From Haladaptatus pallidirubidus (GTDB lineage Archaea > Halobacteriota > Halobacteria > Halobacteriales > Haladaptataceae), in the NCBI RefSeq assembly GCF_020700235.1, contig NZ_CP085307.1:372001-436000 (forward strand): a stretch of 64,000 bases of DNA, read 5' to 3'. Below, piece after piece: positions 8,420-16,881 of this stretch. The position numbers and the translations under genes are program-made. The notes under the pieces are model-generated. The model searched no databases. It was not told the DNA's origin and worked only from the letters and a program-made list of their open reading frames with translations. Position 1 is the stretch's first letter. The number at the start of each line of letters is the position of its first letter.

Positions 8420-9688
8420 TCACACTGATTCTTGCTCATTCTGAACGGACTCAAGTGCATTCCCAGGATACTCGAGATACTCCGCGAGACATTCGAGAAA
8501 CGCCCCCGAATCTGCACCATCAAGAACCCGATGATCGATAGTCAAACTCATCGTCACGACTGTCTCGAACTCGACTTCGCCATCACGTTCTACAGGTGCT
8601 TGTTTTCGCCGACCAATAGCTAAGATGCCGACCTCTGGCGGATTGATAATTGAATAGGATACGTCCATGTTGAAGACACCAACATTTGTGACGGTAAACG
8701 TTCCATCCTGAAGATCCACTGTCGTAAACTCGTTATCAAGTACCTTTCCGACGAGGTTTCGACGTCGCTCGGCAAGTTCAGCAAGTGATCGCCCAGTCAC
8801 ATCGTCGATAACGGGCACCACAAGTCCCTTTGGACCATCTACAGCGTATCCGATATTCACTTCGTCGATGAGTTTGTGTTGGCTATCTTCGAAGTGAGCA
8901 TTGAATTCCGGTAGATCCTGAAGTACTCGACCGACGAAAAATAAAATAATATCGTTTAGCGATACCTCGACTCCGTACCGTTCTGATAGTCGTGATTGGA
9001 GTGCCTGAATTCGCTCGACACTCACTTCCCTCGTCCCCATAACGTGGGGTTTCTCTCGCGCACTCTGGCTGAGACGCTTTGCGATGGTTTTGCGGGTACC
9101 GGTGAGCTTTCGACTGTCTGTAACAGTAAGGCCCGCTGAACTGCTTTGCTCAGTTTCCACCTCTTGTTCATCGCCTTTCGTGTCTGTGTCGCTACTTTCT
9201 AGAAATGCCTGGACATCTTCCTCGCTGACCGCATCTTGTGGGCCGGTTCCCTCGATCTGTTTTAGGTTGACATCTTTCTCAGTAGCAAGGCGTTTCGCAC
9301 GTGGTGTCGCTTTTACGTCAGTTATGACATCGGATCCGTCATCAGAAGAAGTAGCTCGGTTTTTGCTGCTGTTATCCTTTCCACTGTTGCCCTCCGTGGA
9401 TACTTCGGAACCGTCTTCTATCGCCGAGATATCGGGTATTTCCTCTCCTTCGTCGCCGATGACTGCAAGTGGTTTACCGACTTCAATTTCGATCTCCTCA
9501 CCCTCTTCAACATACCGTCCAAGTAGTGTGCCATCAGTGGGCGCCTCAACTTCGGCACTCGCTTTTTCTGACTCGATAATTGCCACGACATCACCTGCGG
9601 TTACATGTTCGCCATCCTCTGCTTCCCACGAAACCAGGTCGCCGTAATCACTCAACCCTAACTTTGGGATTCTGATGATCTCTACCAT
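8420..9688 (-). CDS. Dihydrolipoamide acyltransferase (E2) of a 2-oxoacid dehydrogenase complex
   Basis: A 422-aa E2 core enzyme that transfers the acyl group from lipoyl-lysine to CoA. It has an N-terminal lipoyl domain (residues 1-78) with the lipoylation site K42 in ESEKASAEV. An acidic linker rich in D, S and G follows, then a peripheral subunit-binding domain (about 126-166, TPRAKRLA) that docks E1 or E3. The C-terminal catalytic domain carries H386-R-V-L-D390-G. It is the last gene of the minus-strand set E1alpha-E1beta / E3-E2, with 56 nt separating it from E3. Haloarchaeal complexes of this kind act on branched-chain 2-oxoacids or acetoin-like compounds rather than pyruvate. The nearby diol-type dehydrogenase makes an acetoin or methylated-oxoacid substrate worth considering. 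Confidence 0.92.
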   Translation of the reverse strand: MVEIIRIPKLGLSDYGDLVSWEAEDGEHVTAGDVVAIIESEKASAEVEAPTDGTLLGRYVEEGEEIEIEVGKPLAVIGDEGEEIPDISAIEDGSEVSTEGNSGKDNSSKNRATSSDDGSDVITDVKATPRAKRLATEKDVNLKQIEGTGPQDAVSEEDVQAFLESSDTDTKGDEQEVETEQSSSAGLTVTDSRKLTGTRKTIAKRLSQSAREKPHVMGTREVSVERIQALQSRLSERYGVEVSLNDIILFFVGRVLQDLPEFNAHFEDSQHKLIDEVNIGYAVDGPKGLVVPVIDDVTGRSLAELAERRRNLVGKVLDNEFTTVDLQDGTFTVTNVGVFNMDVSYSIINPPEVGILAIGRRKQAPVERDGEVEFETVVTMSLTIDHRVLDGADSGAFLECLAEYLEYPGNALESVQNEQESV

Positions 9689-9744
9689 CTCCTGAATAAT
9701 CGATTCCCCATCTATTTAAAATCCCACCCGTGTTCGCGACAGTA

Positions 9745-11121
9745 TTACCGGTTCGGCGTGTGGATCGCTTTGCTGAACGCTTGTGCTGCTGCTTCCATGA
9801 TCGCTTCCGAGAACGTTGGATGTGCGTGAGCAGTGGACTCTAGATCAGCGAGGTGTACTCCATTCTCCACTGCTACCGTTACCTCACCAATGAGTTCAGA
9901 GGCATCAGATCCGACTATCTGACCGCCGACAATCCGGCCCTCTTCATTGCCCACGAGACGGACAAAACCTTCAGTTTTATCTGCCGTCATCGCCCGTCCG
10001 CTTGCGCTGAATGGGAATTGGCCTACTATGGGGTTACCTCCTCGCTCCCGAACAGCAGTTGGACTTTCACCGACGGTTGCTATCTCTGGATCTGTGAACA
10101 CGACTTCGGGTATCGCACTTCTGCTAGCTGGATCCTTATCTGTAATCGTCTCTGCTGCCACAATCCCCTCATGGACTCCCGCATGTGCCAACATCGGATC
10201 TCCCGCTACGTCGCCGATGGCGAAAACGTGGTCACGACTCGTCTTCCCTTCCCTATCAGTCTCCACGAATCCTTTTTCAGACAGTTCAACACCGATACTT
10301 TCGAGGTTCAAACCGTCGGTGACCGGAATTCGTCCGACGGCAACCAGTACCGCGTCGACCTCGTGTTCCGTCGACTTTCCATTCTGAGTCTCGGTTGTCA
10401 CCACAATACTCTCATCGCGTTGCATCCACGTCGATGCACTCTCATTGAAATAGAAATCGACACCCAATTTGGCTGCGCCTTCTCTAACCGGGTTCGTAAG
10501 CTCAGTATCGTACTGGGGTAGCACGGAATCCAGCAGTTCTATAACAGTAACTCTTGCACCTAGGCGTGCGAAAACTGTCGATATCTCCATGCCAATATAG
10601 CCCGCTCCCACGACGAGCAGGCGGGGAGGGACATGGTCGAGTGAGAGTGTCTGTGCCGCGTCCAATATTGGCGCATCATCATACGCGAACCCCGGCAGCT
10701 CGATCGGACGACTGCCGGTTGCAACGATCGCCTGATCAAATCGAATGTCCTCGTCATCGACGCGTACTGTGTGGTCGTTAATGAAGTGGGCTTGTCCATC
10801 TACGATCGTAACATCGTTCGTCTGGCACAGCTGTTCCACGCCCGAAGTAAGTCGCTCGACCACCTCATCTTTCCAGGCAACCATCTCTGCGAAGTCGACG
10901 TATGGTTCAGAATATATGCCCAAGTCTTCCGAGCGCTCTGCCTCGGCGACGATTTTCGTTGCGCTGAGTAGGGCCTTCGAAGGGATGCAACCGGTGTTGA
11001 GGCATGTCCCTCCGATGTTTCCGTCGTCTACAAGTGTGGCGCTCAATCCACATTGTGCGCCGCGAATCGCAGCAGAATACCCTGCAGGTCCACCGCCGAC
11101 TACCAGTAACTCTGTGTCCAT
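9745..11121 (-). CDS. lpdA: Dihydrolipoamide dehydrogenase (E3)
   Basis: A 458-aa flavoprotein reoxidising dihydrolipoamide with NAD+. The N-terminal FAD motif VVGGGPAG begins at residue 7. The redox-active disulfide is in GGTCLNTGCIPSK. A second Rossmann motif (VVGAGYIGMEI) binds NAD, and the C-terminal interface carries HAHPTFSE with the catalytic His-Glu. The ATG at 11121 was preferred to the one at 11169. It starts directly before the first beta strand as in the family, and an AT-rich ATTATT element lies about 26 nt before it. It lies upstream of E2 on the same strand. An SDR gene on the opposite strand separates it from the E1 genes. All active-site residues are present. Confidence 0.93.
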   Translation of the reverse strand: MDTELLVVGGGPAGYSAAIRGAQCGLSATLVDDGNIGGTCLNTGCIPSKALLSATKIVAEAERSEDLGIYSEPYVDFAEMVAWKDEVVERLTSGVEQLCQTNDVTIVDGQAHFINDHTVRVDDEDIRFDQAIVATGSRPIELPGFAYDDAPILDAAQTLSLDHVPPRLLVVGAGYIGMEISTVFARLGARVTVIELLDSVLPQYDTELTNPVREGAAKLGVDFYFNESASTWMQRDESIVVTTETQNGKSTEHEVDAVLVAVGRIPVTDGLNLESIGVELSEKGFVETDREGKTSRDHVFAIGDVAGDPMLAHAGVHEGIVAAETITDKDPASRSAIPEVVFTDPEIATVGESPTAVRERGGNPIVGQFPFSASGRAMTADKTEGFVRLVGNEEGRIVGGQIVGSDASELIGEVTVAVENGVHLADLESTAHAHPTFSEAIMEAAAQAFSKAIHTPNR

Positions 11122-11319
11122 ATACTCATGTATCGAATCGGCTGCATAATAATCGTTCCGTGCGTTCAAACGTGAACTGAGAAACCATCCGATCTAGCGC
11201 CCTACGGACAGCCTATTCCCGGATGGACGGTGGCGAATGATATCTGCAGGAACGTTCGGTAAAGAGTTAGCATTGGAACTAGAGATAAACTTTTGTATTT
11301 GTCTGTTATAGTTTAGGAC

Positions 11320-12060
11320 ATGAGAGGTCTTGAAGACAGTGTAGCGGTTATTACCGGCGGTGCTTCCGGAATCGGCCGTGCGTCTGCAAAACGGCTCGCA
11401 GCGGAAGGCGCGACGGTCGTTGTCACAGATATCGATGAAAAAGGAGGCGAAGAGACCGTCGCAGCGATCGAAACCGACGGGGGATCTGCTGACTTTCACT
11501 CGCTTGATGTGCGTGACTACGAGCAGTTTGGGACGCTTCTTGAAGCGACGGTCGATCGCTACGGCGGTCTCAATGTCGTTTTTAATAACGCCGGTATTGG
11601 GGAGGACGCATCGTTCTCAGACACTACTCCAGAACATCGCGATGAAATGATCGATGTAAACATGAAAGGGGTCTGGAACGGCTGTCACGCCGCTTATCCG
11701 TTGTTAGCTGCAGATGGTGGCGGGTCTATAATCAACACCTCGTCAATGGCGGGATGGATGCCGGCACCAATTTCGACGTATGCAATGACAAAAGCTGCCG
11801 TGTTGCACTTCACGCGCTCGATAGCTCACGAACTTGGTCGAGACGGAGTCCGAGTAAATGCAATTTGTCCGGGGACTATCGACACAGCGATGACCCAGCA
11901 ATGGTATTCCAAAGAGGAGTTATCAGCAATGGCCAGTCGGAGTGCCCTCTCCCGGCTCGGTGAGCCTGACGAAATAGCAAGCGTTGTCGCGTTCCTTGCC
12001 AGTGACGATGCGTCATACATTACAGGCCGTGGCTTCAAAATAGACGGCGGGTTCGTCTAA
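11320..12060 (+). CDS. SDR family oxidoreductase
   Basis: A 246-aa classical short-chain dehydrogenase. It has the cofactor motif TGGASGIG (residues 12-19) and an aspartate at the end of beta-2 (VVTDID), which suggests NAD rather than NADP preference. NNAGIGE and the active-site serine in NTSSMAGW follow, then STYAMTKAA with the catalytic Tyr and Lys. The C-terminal ITGRGFKIDGGFV is typical of 3-oxoacyl or secondary-alcohol dehydrogenases. It sits on the plus strand between the E3 and E1beta genes of the 2-oxoacid dehydrogenase complex, opposite to them, so it has its own promoter. A TATA-like stretch lies at about 11285-11299. Its substrate is probably an intermediate of the same pathway; it cannot be named from sequence. 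Confidence 0.85.
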   Translation: MRGLEDSVAVITGGASGIGRASAKRLAAEGATVVVTDIDEKGGEETVAAIETDGGSADFHSLDVRDYEQFGTLLEATVDRYGGLNVVFNNAGIGEDASFSDTTPEHRDEMIDVNMKGVWNGCHAAYPLLAADGGGSIINTSSMAGWMPAPISTYAMTKAAVLHFTRSIAHELGRDGVRVNAICPGTIDTAMTQQWYSKEELSAMASRSALSRLGEPDEIASVVAFLASDDASYITGRGFKIDGGFV

Positions 12061-12187
12061 TCAGACACCTTCCTATGGGTTTCGTACCGAAAAACAACAC
12101 ACGGTGAGTTAATCAACCGACTACTTGGACACAATTCTACATTTTCGATCCCATTCTGAAATAGGACTTGTTATTTCAACCTCGTCA

Positions 12188-13153
12188 TTAAGCGAGGGAT
12201 TTGATTCCCGATTTGATCCGATCAGTACTCGGTATTGCTTCCTGTTCAAGCACAGGGCTCAATGGGATTGGAATATCCTTCACCCCAATCGTCTTTGGTG
12301 GGGCATTGAGACTGAAGAAATTGTTCTCGACAATTTCATTGGCAATGTGACCTTGTGTCCCATATCGTTCGACGGTTTCATCGACGACAAGCAATTTTCC
12401 AGTCTTCTCAACACTTTCGGCAATGGTTTCGGTATCGAGGGGAGCAAACGTCCGAGGGTTGATGATTTCAGCATCGACATCAAGCTCAGCAGCTGCCTCT
12501 GTTGCACGATGAAACATTACCTGTGTTGCTACGATAGTCATATCCTCACCTTCCTTTTCGACGGCAGCTTCTCCAAGCGGGAGCGTATACTCCTCTTCGG
12601 GTACTTCACCTTTCGTCTCGCTCAGCATCTTGTGCGGGAGGAAGAAAACGGGGTTGTCGTCACGGATGGCGCTTTTTAATAGTCCTTTTGCGTCGTACGG
12701 TGTCGTTGCGGTAACGACCACCCAGCCGGGGACGTTCCCAAGCCATGAGTGGACGGACTGTGAGTGCTGTGCCCCCGCTCCGATCCCTGCTCCTGATGGA
12801 GCAAAAATGGTGAGTGGGGCTTTGAGGCGGCCACCACTCACGTACGGCTGCTTCGGAATTTGATTAAAGATTTCATCCCCGGCTGTTGCCGCAAAGTCTG
12901 CGAATTGAAGTTCAGCAACCGGTCGGAGGCCACCGACCGCTGCGCCGAGAGCCATGCCCGCGATTCCAATCTCCGAGAGTGGCGTGTTACGGACTCTCTC
13001 TTCACCGTGCTTCTCGTATAACCCTGCAGTTTCGCCGAAGTTTCCTCCGAACTCCATGACGTCCTCGCCAAATAGGATGACGTCGTCATCTCGCGCTAAC
13101 TCCTCGTCGAGTGCCTCTGCAATCGCTTCGATATAGGTAATCTCTCTCGTCAT
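12188..13153 (-). CDS. 2-oxoacid dehydrogenase E1 component, beta subunit
   Basis: A 321-aa transketolase-like chain that forms the E1 heterotetramer with the alpha subunit and contributes to the thiamine diphosphate site. Family marks are LFGEDVMEFGGNFG near residue 27, the PLSEIGIAGMALGAA region with the TPP-interacting Glu, and the C-terminal domain segment ending in KLLVVDE and YGTQGHIANEI. Length is normal for the family. It is the second gene of the E1 pair, starting 2 nt after the E1alpha stop, so the two are translationally coupled. After it the minus-strand order is broken by an opposite-strand SDR before E3 and E2 resume. Similarity favours the acetoin or branched-chain oxoacid dehydrogenase branch. 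Confidence 0.92.
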   Translation of the reverse strand: MTREITYIEAIAEALDEELARDDDVILFGEDVMEFGGNFGETAGLYEKHGEERVRNTPLSEIGIAGMALGAAVGGLRPVAELQFADFAATAGDEIFNQIPKQPYVSGGRLKAPLTIFAPSGAGIGAGAQHSQSVHSWLGNVPGWVVVTATTPYDAKGLLKSAIRDDNPVFFLPHKMLSETKGEVPEEEYTLPLGEAAVEKEGEDMTIVATQVMFHRATEAAAELDVDAEIINPRTFAPLDTETIAESVEKTGKLLVVDETVERYGTQGHIANEIVENNFFSLNAPPKTIGVKDIPIPLSPVLEQEAIPSTDRIKSGIKSLA

Positions 13154-13155
13154 GG

Positions 13156-14154
13156 TTATTCACCCTGCCCGTAGAGTGGTAGGCGGTACACATGGTCGTA
13201 GGCCGATTCGGGGTTCGGTTCGGGACTGTTACGAGCAAACTCGACCGCTTCCTGTACTTCTGCGTCGATATTTTCTTGCATATCGTCGATCTCTGCCTTG
13301 GTCAATACGCCGGCTTCGAGCAGACGTTCTCGGTAATTCTCGATCGGATTCCGTTCGTTGGAGTCACGCTCACGATCTTCGGTATTCCGGTACAATTCTT
13401 TGTCACCCTCAAAGTGTGGGCCAAGTCTGGCGACACGACATTCGATAACTGATGGCCCTTCGTCGTTTCGAGCGCGTTCGATTGCCTCTGAAACGGTCTG
13501 GTAGACTTGTTCGACATCACTTCCGTCGATGCTTTCGTTGTGAATCTTATGGGGTATGCCGTAGTCTGAAAGATGATCCGGCGCAAGAGCATCCGAGGGC
13601 GTTGAGATTGCCCACCCATTGTTCTCGATAACGAATACGACGGGAAGGTTCCAGTAAGCAGCAAATACGAGAGCAGTATGGAATGATCCCCGACTTGTTC
13701 CGCCATCACCGATGGTGGTTACTGCGACATTGTCCGTCCCTTTCATTTGCTCTGCCAATGCAAGACCAACCGCCGGATTCTGGCCGGACCCGATCGTCGC
13801 AGCATGGCCATACAGCTTCCGGTCGATGTCGGCAATATGCATCTGCCCACCGAAGCCACTGTTGGCGCCGCCAACACGGCCATAGAGTTCGGCCATAATC
13901 TCCGTCAATGGCACTCCTTTTGCGATGTATTGGCCGACGAGTCGGGCTCCCCCGACAGCGAGCCAGTCATCATCTTCCATGGCCGCACCGATCCCAACGT
14001 GATTCCCTTCGTGGCCATAGTCAAGGTGAACGAACCCCGGGATTTCCCCATCTTCGTATCGTGCTTTCGTCTCATCCTCGAATGCTTTAATGCGAAGCAT
14101 CTGCTGGAGAAGTTGCGTTGCTGTCTCATCGTCGACACTAATTTCGGATGGCAT
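13156..14154 (-). CDS. 2-oxoacid dehydrogenase E1 component, alpha subunit
   Basis: A 332-aa thiamine-diphosphate-binding chain that decarboxylates the 2-oxoacid and passes the acyl group to E2-lipoate. The TPP motif starts IGDGGTSRGSFH and ends about 30 residues later with ENNGWAIS. The GSGQNPAVGLALAEQ region and the phosphorylation-loop-like segment AYDHVYRLPLYG near the C terminus fit AcoA/BkdA-type proteins. Residues 87-106 (ELYGRVGGANSGFGGQMH) correspond to the conserved GRxxGxxxGxGGxMH signature of acetoin-type E1alpha. It is the first gene of the complex. Upstream on its strand a CCTATAAGTATT element (about 14205-14216) could serve as TATA box with a roughly 30-nt leader. Confidence 0.92.
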   Translation of the reverse strand: MPSEISVDDETATQLLQQMLRIKAFEDETKARYEDGEIPGFVHLDYGHEGNHVGIGAAMEDDDWLAVGGARLVGQYIAKGVPLTEIMAELYGRVGGANSGFGGQMHIADIDRKLYGHAATIGSGQNPAVGLALAEQMKGTDNVAVTTIGDGGTSRGSFHTALVFAAYWNLPVVFVIENNGWAISTPSDALAPDHLSDYGIPHKIHNESIDGSDVEQVYQTVSEAIERARNDEGPSVIECRVARLGPHFEGDKELYRNTEDRERDSNERNPIENYRERLLEAGVLTKAEIDDMQENIDAEVQEAVEFARNSPEPNPESAYDHVYRLPLYGQGE

Positions 14155-14311
14155 ACCTATCTACATCTAAGACCTTGTGAGTTGATCGCATAAATCTATC
14201 CCGAATAATACTTATAGGATAAAATTGCCACGGATTTGCATATCAAAGGTTCACTCACAGGTAATCCACCATTGATGCGCAACGTCTCAGTTCAGTTAAC
14301 AGATGCCTAGA

Positions 14312-14317
14312 TTTATA
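14312..14317 (+). promoter_or_regulatory. TATA box fixing the start of the 14342 SDR gene
   Basis: TTTATA has its centre 27 nt before the ATG at 14342, the usual leaderless spacing in haloarchaea. An upstream in-frame start at 14303 would precede this box and is therefore unlikely. Confidence 0.55.
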
Positions 14318-14341
14318 CCTACTGCTAGTCTCCCCCTTTGC

Positions 14342-15151
14342 ATGCAACTTGTTAGCAATCATGCCATCGTTACCGGTGGTGCACAGGGAATCGGCCGCAG
14401 TATCACTGAGGAACTGATGAGCTTTGGTGCCTCGGTAGTCATCGCGGATGTGAATGAAGAGGGTGCCAACGAGGTCGCGGAGGAACTCACCGAGACATAT
14501 GATGGAAAAGCGCTCGGAGTGGAATGTGATGTGACTGAAGAAGAAAGTGTTCAATCAATGGTCGATGCGACGGTCGAGGAGTTCGGTGAAGTTGGAATAC
14601 TAGTCAATAATGCCGGTGCTGCTGGACTCGCCCGCACTTGGGAAATGGATGCCGAGGAATGGGAACAAACCATCGAGGTGTGTTTGAATGGCCCATTCTA
14701 TGGTTCCAAGGCTGTCGTGAACCATATGTTAGAAAACGATATCGAAGGCGCGATCGTAAACACTAGCTCACTGAATTACAAGGCTGCGACAGATGGACTT
14801 CCCCATTATTCAGCAGCCAAAGCAGGGGTGAGTCAATTTACGAAGGTGCTCGCCGCAGAGGCCGGGCGGTATGGTATTCGCGTTAATGCCGTTGCGCCAG
14901 GATCTATCCGTACGCCTTTGACCGAAGGGAATGGCCTGGTCGATGGGAAGATGGGTGAGCGGTTTGTCGACCGAACGCCGCTCGGACGCATCGGCGAACC
15001 GGAGGATGTCGCCAAGGTCGTTGCATTCCTTCTTTCTGATTATGGGTACTGGGTCACTGGTGAGACAATTTGTGTTGATGGCGGCCAACACATTCGTGGC
15101 CTCCACAGCTACTGGGATACGCTCGATGAAATGGGGATGTTCGACGAGTAA
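14342..15151 (+). CDS. SDR family oxidoreductase
   Basis: A 269-aa classical short-chain dehydrogenase. TGGAQGIG (residues 11-18) binds the cofactor and IADVNEE provides an acidic residue that favours NAD(H). NNAGAAG, NTSSLNYK and LPHYSAAKAG give the Asn-Ser-Tyr-Lys catalytic set. The C terminus has VTGETICVDGGQ and an extra tail of about 18 residues (HSYWDTLDEMG), longer than most family members. It is divergent from the E1alpha gene and convergent with the second HyuB gene, so it lies between the two main enzyme systems of the island. Most likely it oxidises a hydroxyacyl or secondary alcohol intermediate. The precise substrate is not evident. Confidence 0.85.
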   Translation: MQLVSNHAIVTGGAQGIGRSITEELMSFGASVVIADVNEEGANEVAEELTETYDGKALGVECDVTEEESVQSMVDATVEEFGEVGILVNNAGAAGLARTWEMDAEEWEQTIEVCLNGPFYGSKAVVNHMLENDIEGAIVNTSSLNYKAATDGLPHYSAAKAGVSQFTKVLAAEAGRYGIRVNAVAPGSIRTPLTEGNGLVDGKMGERFVDRTPLGRIGEPEDVAKVVAFLLSDYGYWVTGETICVDGGQHIRGLHSYWDTLDEMGMFDE

Positions 15152-15213
15152 CTACGAAATCAATAAGATACCTGCTTTCGTCATACCATAAATGAGTCTA
15201 TTTTATTGGAGAT

Positions 15214-16881
15214 CTATACGTCGAAGTCTATGTCGTACCCATACGTTTCACGCGCACTTTCTAAAGAAACGAATCCGAGACGAACGTCCCGTTCGATGCG
15301 CTCCCTATCGCGTTCACGTGGATCTCCGTAGCCGCCGGGAGTTGCCGTGTCAAACGTCAGCGTCTCACCGGGTTCCATTATCACACGCCCGTTTGTTGGG
15401 ATGTCTTTTTCCGAAGATGAGGAGAATGCAGTCGCTTTAACACCTAGTTGACCGCCGTCGAACCCAGCGGGAGCGTGGTCGTCTTTGTTCGAGGTCACGC
15501 TAATGTTTATCTCGTGGTCGAGAAGATTTCGGAACACCATTCGGTTCGCCAGTGCAGAGCGGAACTTTCCAGCCCCTTCTGTGTCGGGGACAAAACTGTT
15601 CTCCTCGACACGGACGGGGACGTATTGTTCGAAGATTTCGATGGGAACGTTCTTGCCGTTATACGGAAAGTCCACTGCACCCATTCCGTCTTTGGCAGCG
15701 CGTGCTGGGAACGGGCCGAATGGGGCGTTCACGCCGATGAACGGGTTTCCATCCGCGTCTTCGCCGTTGAAATTGATTAGTTGTAGCCCGGCACTTTCCG
15801 TCACTGCCTTTTCAGGAATCGCCTGTCCGAGCGCTTGAACTAGACAATCCTCAACGTGTGTGTACGTGATGTGACGGGCATCGGTCGCAATGGGGCGCGT
15901 ACAGTTCACGATGGATCCTTCTTGTGCGGTGATCGAAATCGGCTCGAAGAATCCTTCGGCATTTGCGGTACTCGGTTCGGTCATACATCGGATGATATAC
16001 TGGGTGACGGCATGGGTATTGGCGTACGGACAGTTGATTCCGCCAGTGACTTGCTCGGACGACCCAGTATAATCGACATGAATCTCATCGTCATCGATGG
16101 TTGCCGCCACTTGAATCGTAACGTCGAGATCACCGACCGAAAACGAAAGCTCGTGTTCGTAAGTTCCGTCGTCAATATCCGCGAGACGGTTGCGCATCGC
16201 TTGCTCCGAACGATCCAAGATCTCTCCAGTTGTTGCCGCGAAGAACTCGATGTCACGATCAGTGACCAGTTCACAGATTCGATTCGCCCCAACCATTGTT
16301 GCAGAACGTAGTGCCTCGATGTCGCCAATAACTTGGTCGGGAATTCGTACGTTACCCCTGATGAATGACTCAACAGCCTCGTTGATTTCGCCAGCATTGT
16401 AGAGCTTCAGCGGTGGGATTGCGAGCCCCTCCTCGTAATACTGCTGAGCGTCCGTTCCCCACCCACCCATGAGTCCACCAATATCACCAACATGACCGAG
16501 TGCACCGGCGAAAGCGACGAGTTGGTCACCGACGAAAACCGGTTTAAGAAGCACCACGTCTGAGAGATGTCCACCGCCAATCCAAGGGTCGTTTGTGATG
16601 ATTACGTCTCCGGATTCGAGCGTCTCTGGTGGAAAATAATCTTTGAGGATCAACCGCGTGGTTCGGGAAATCGCGCCCGAGAGAACCGGAACGCTCCGGC
16701 TTGACAGTCCAACCGCATCTCCAGCAGGTGTCATCACAGCAGTCGATGTGTCGTTCCAATCGCGGATGCTAATGGAGAAGGCAAGCCGACCTGCTGTGTC
16801 CCACATCTCTTCTGCGGTTGCTTGGAGTCGATTCCAGAGTACCTGTGTATCAAGTTCCGTCGGATTAGCGTCGTGATTCAT
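15214..16881 (-). CDS. Hydantoinase B/oxoprolinase-type subunit (cluster 2)
   Basis: A 555-aa HyuB-family protein, about 100 residues shorter than the cluster-1 HyuB. It keeps the metal and substrate signatures: VIITNDPWIGGGHLSDVV near residue 95, AYANTHAVTQY-like sequence near 285, and the C-terminal TATPGGYGDPRERDRE. This is the size expected for N-methylhydantoinase or 5-oxoprolinase-like B subunits. No gamma-like gene accompanies it, so this pair is more likely a cyclic-amide hydrolase than a ketone carboxylase. Its ATG overlaps the stop of the upstream HyuA gene by 4 nt (ATGA), indicating coupled translation and a two-subunit enzyme. The native substrate is unknown. Confidence 0.88.
   Translation of the reverse strand: MNHDANPTELDTQVLWNRLQATAEEMWDTAGRLAFSISIRDWNDTSTAVMTPAGDAVGLSSRSVPVLSGAISRTTRLILKDYFPPETLESGDVIITNDPWIGGGHLSDVVLLKPVFVGDQLVAFAGALGHVGDIGGLMGGWGTDAQQYYEEGLAIPPLKLYNAGEINEAVESFIRGNVRIPDQVIGDIEALRSATMVGANRICELVTDRDIEFFAATTGEILDRSEQAMRNRLADIDDGTYEHELSFSVGDLDVTIQVAATIDDDEIHVDYTGSSEQVTGGINCPYANTHAVTQYIIRCMTEPSTANAEGFFEPISITAQEGSIVNCTRPIATDARHITYTHVEDCLVQALGQAIPEKAVTESAGLQLINFNGEDADGNPFIGVNAPFGPFPARAAKDGMGAVDFPYNGKNVPIEIFEQYVPVRVEENSFVPDTEGAGKFRSALANRMVFRNLLDHEINISVTSNKDDHAPAGFDGGQLGVKATAFSSSSEKDIPTNGRVIMEPGETLTFDTATPGGYGDPRERDRERIERDVRLGFVSLESARETYGYDIDFDV

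Noticed and set aside
9084..9647. A 187-aa plus-strand frame opposite the E2 gene
   Set aside because: It is the antisense shadow of the E2 lipoyl/linker region and has low-complexity Ser/Pro composition.
13683..14193. Plus-strand frames opposite E1alpha
   Set aside because: Antisense shadows of a strongly conserved gene.
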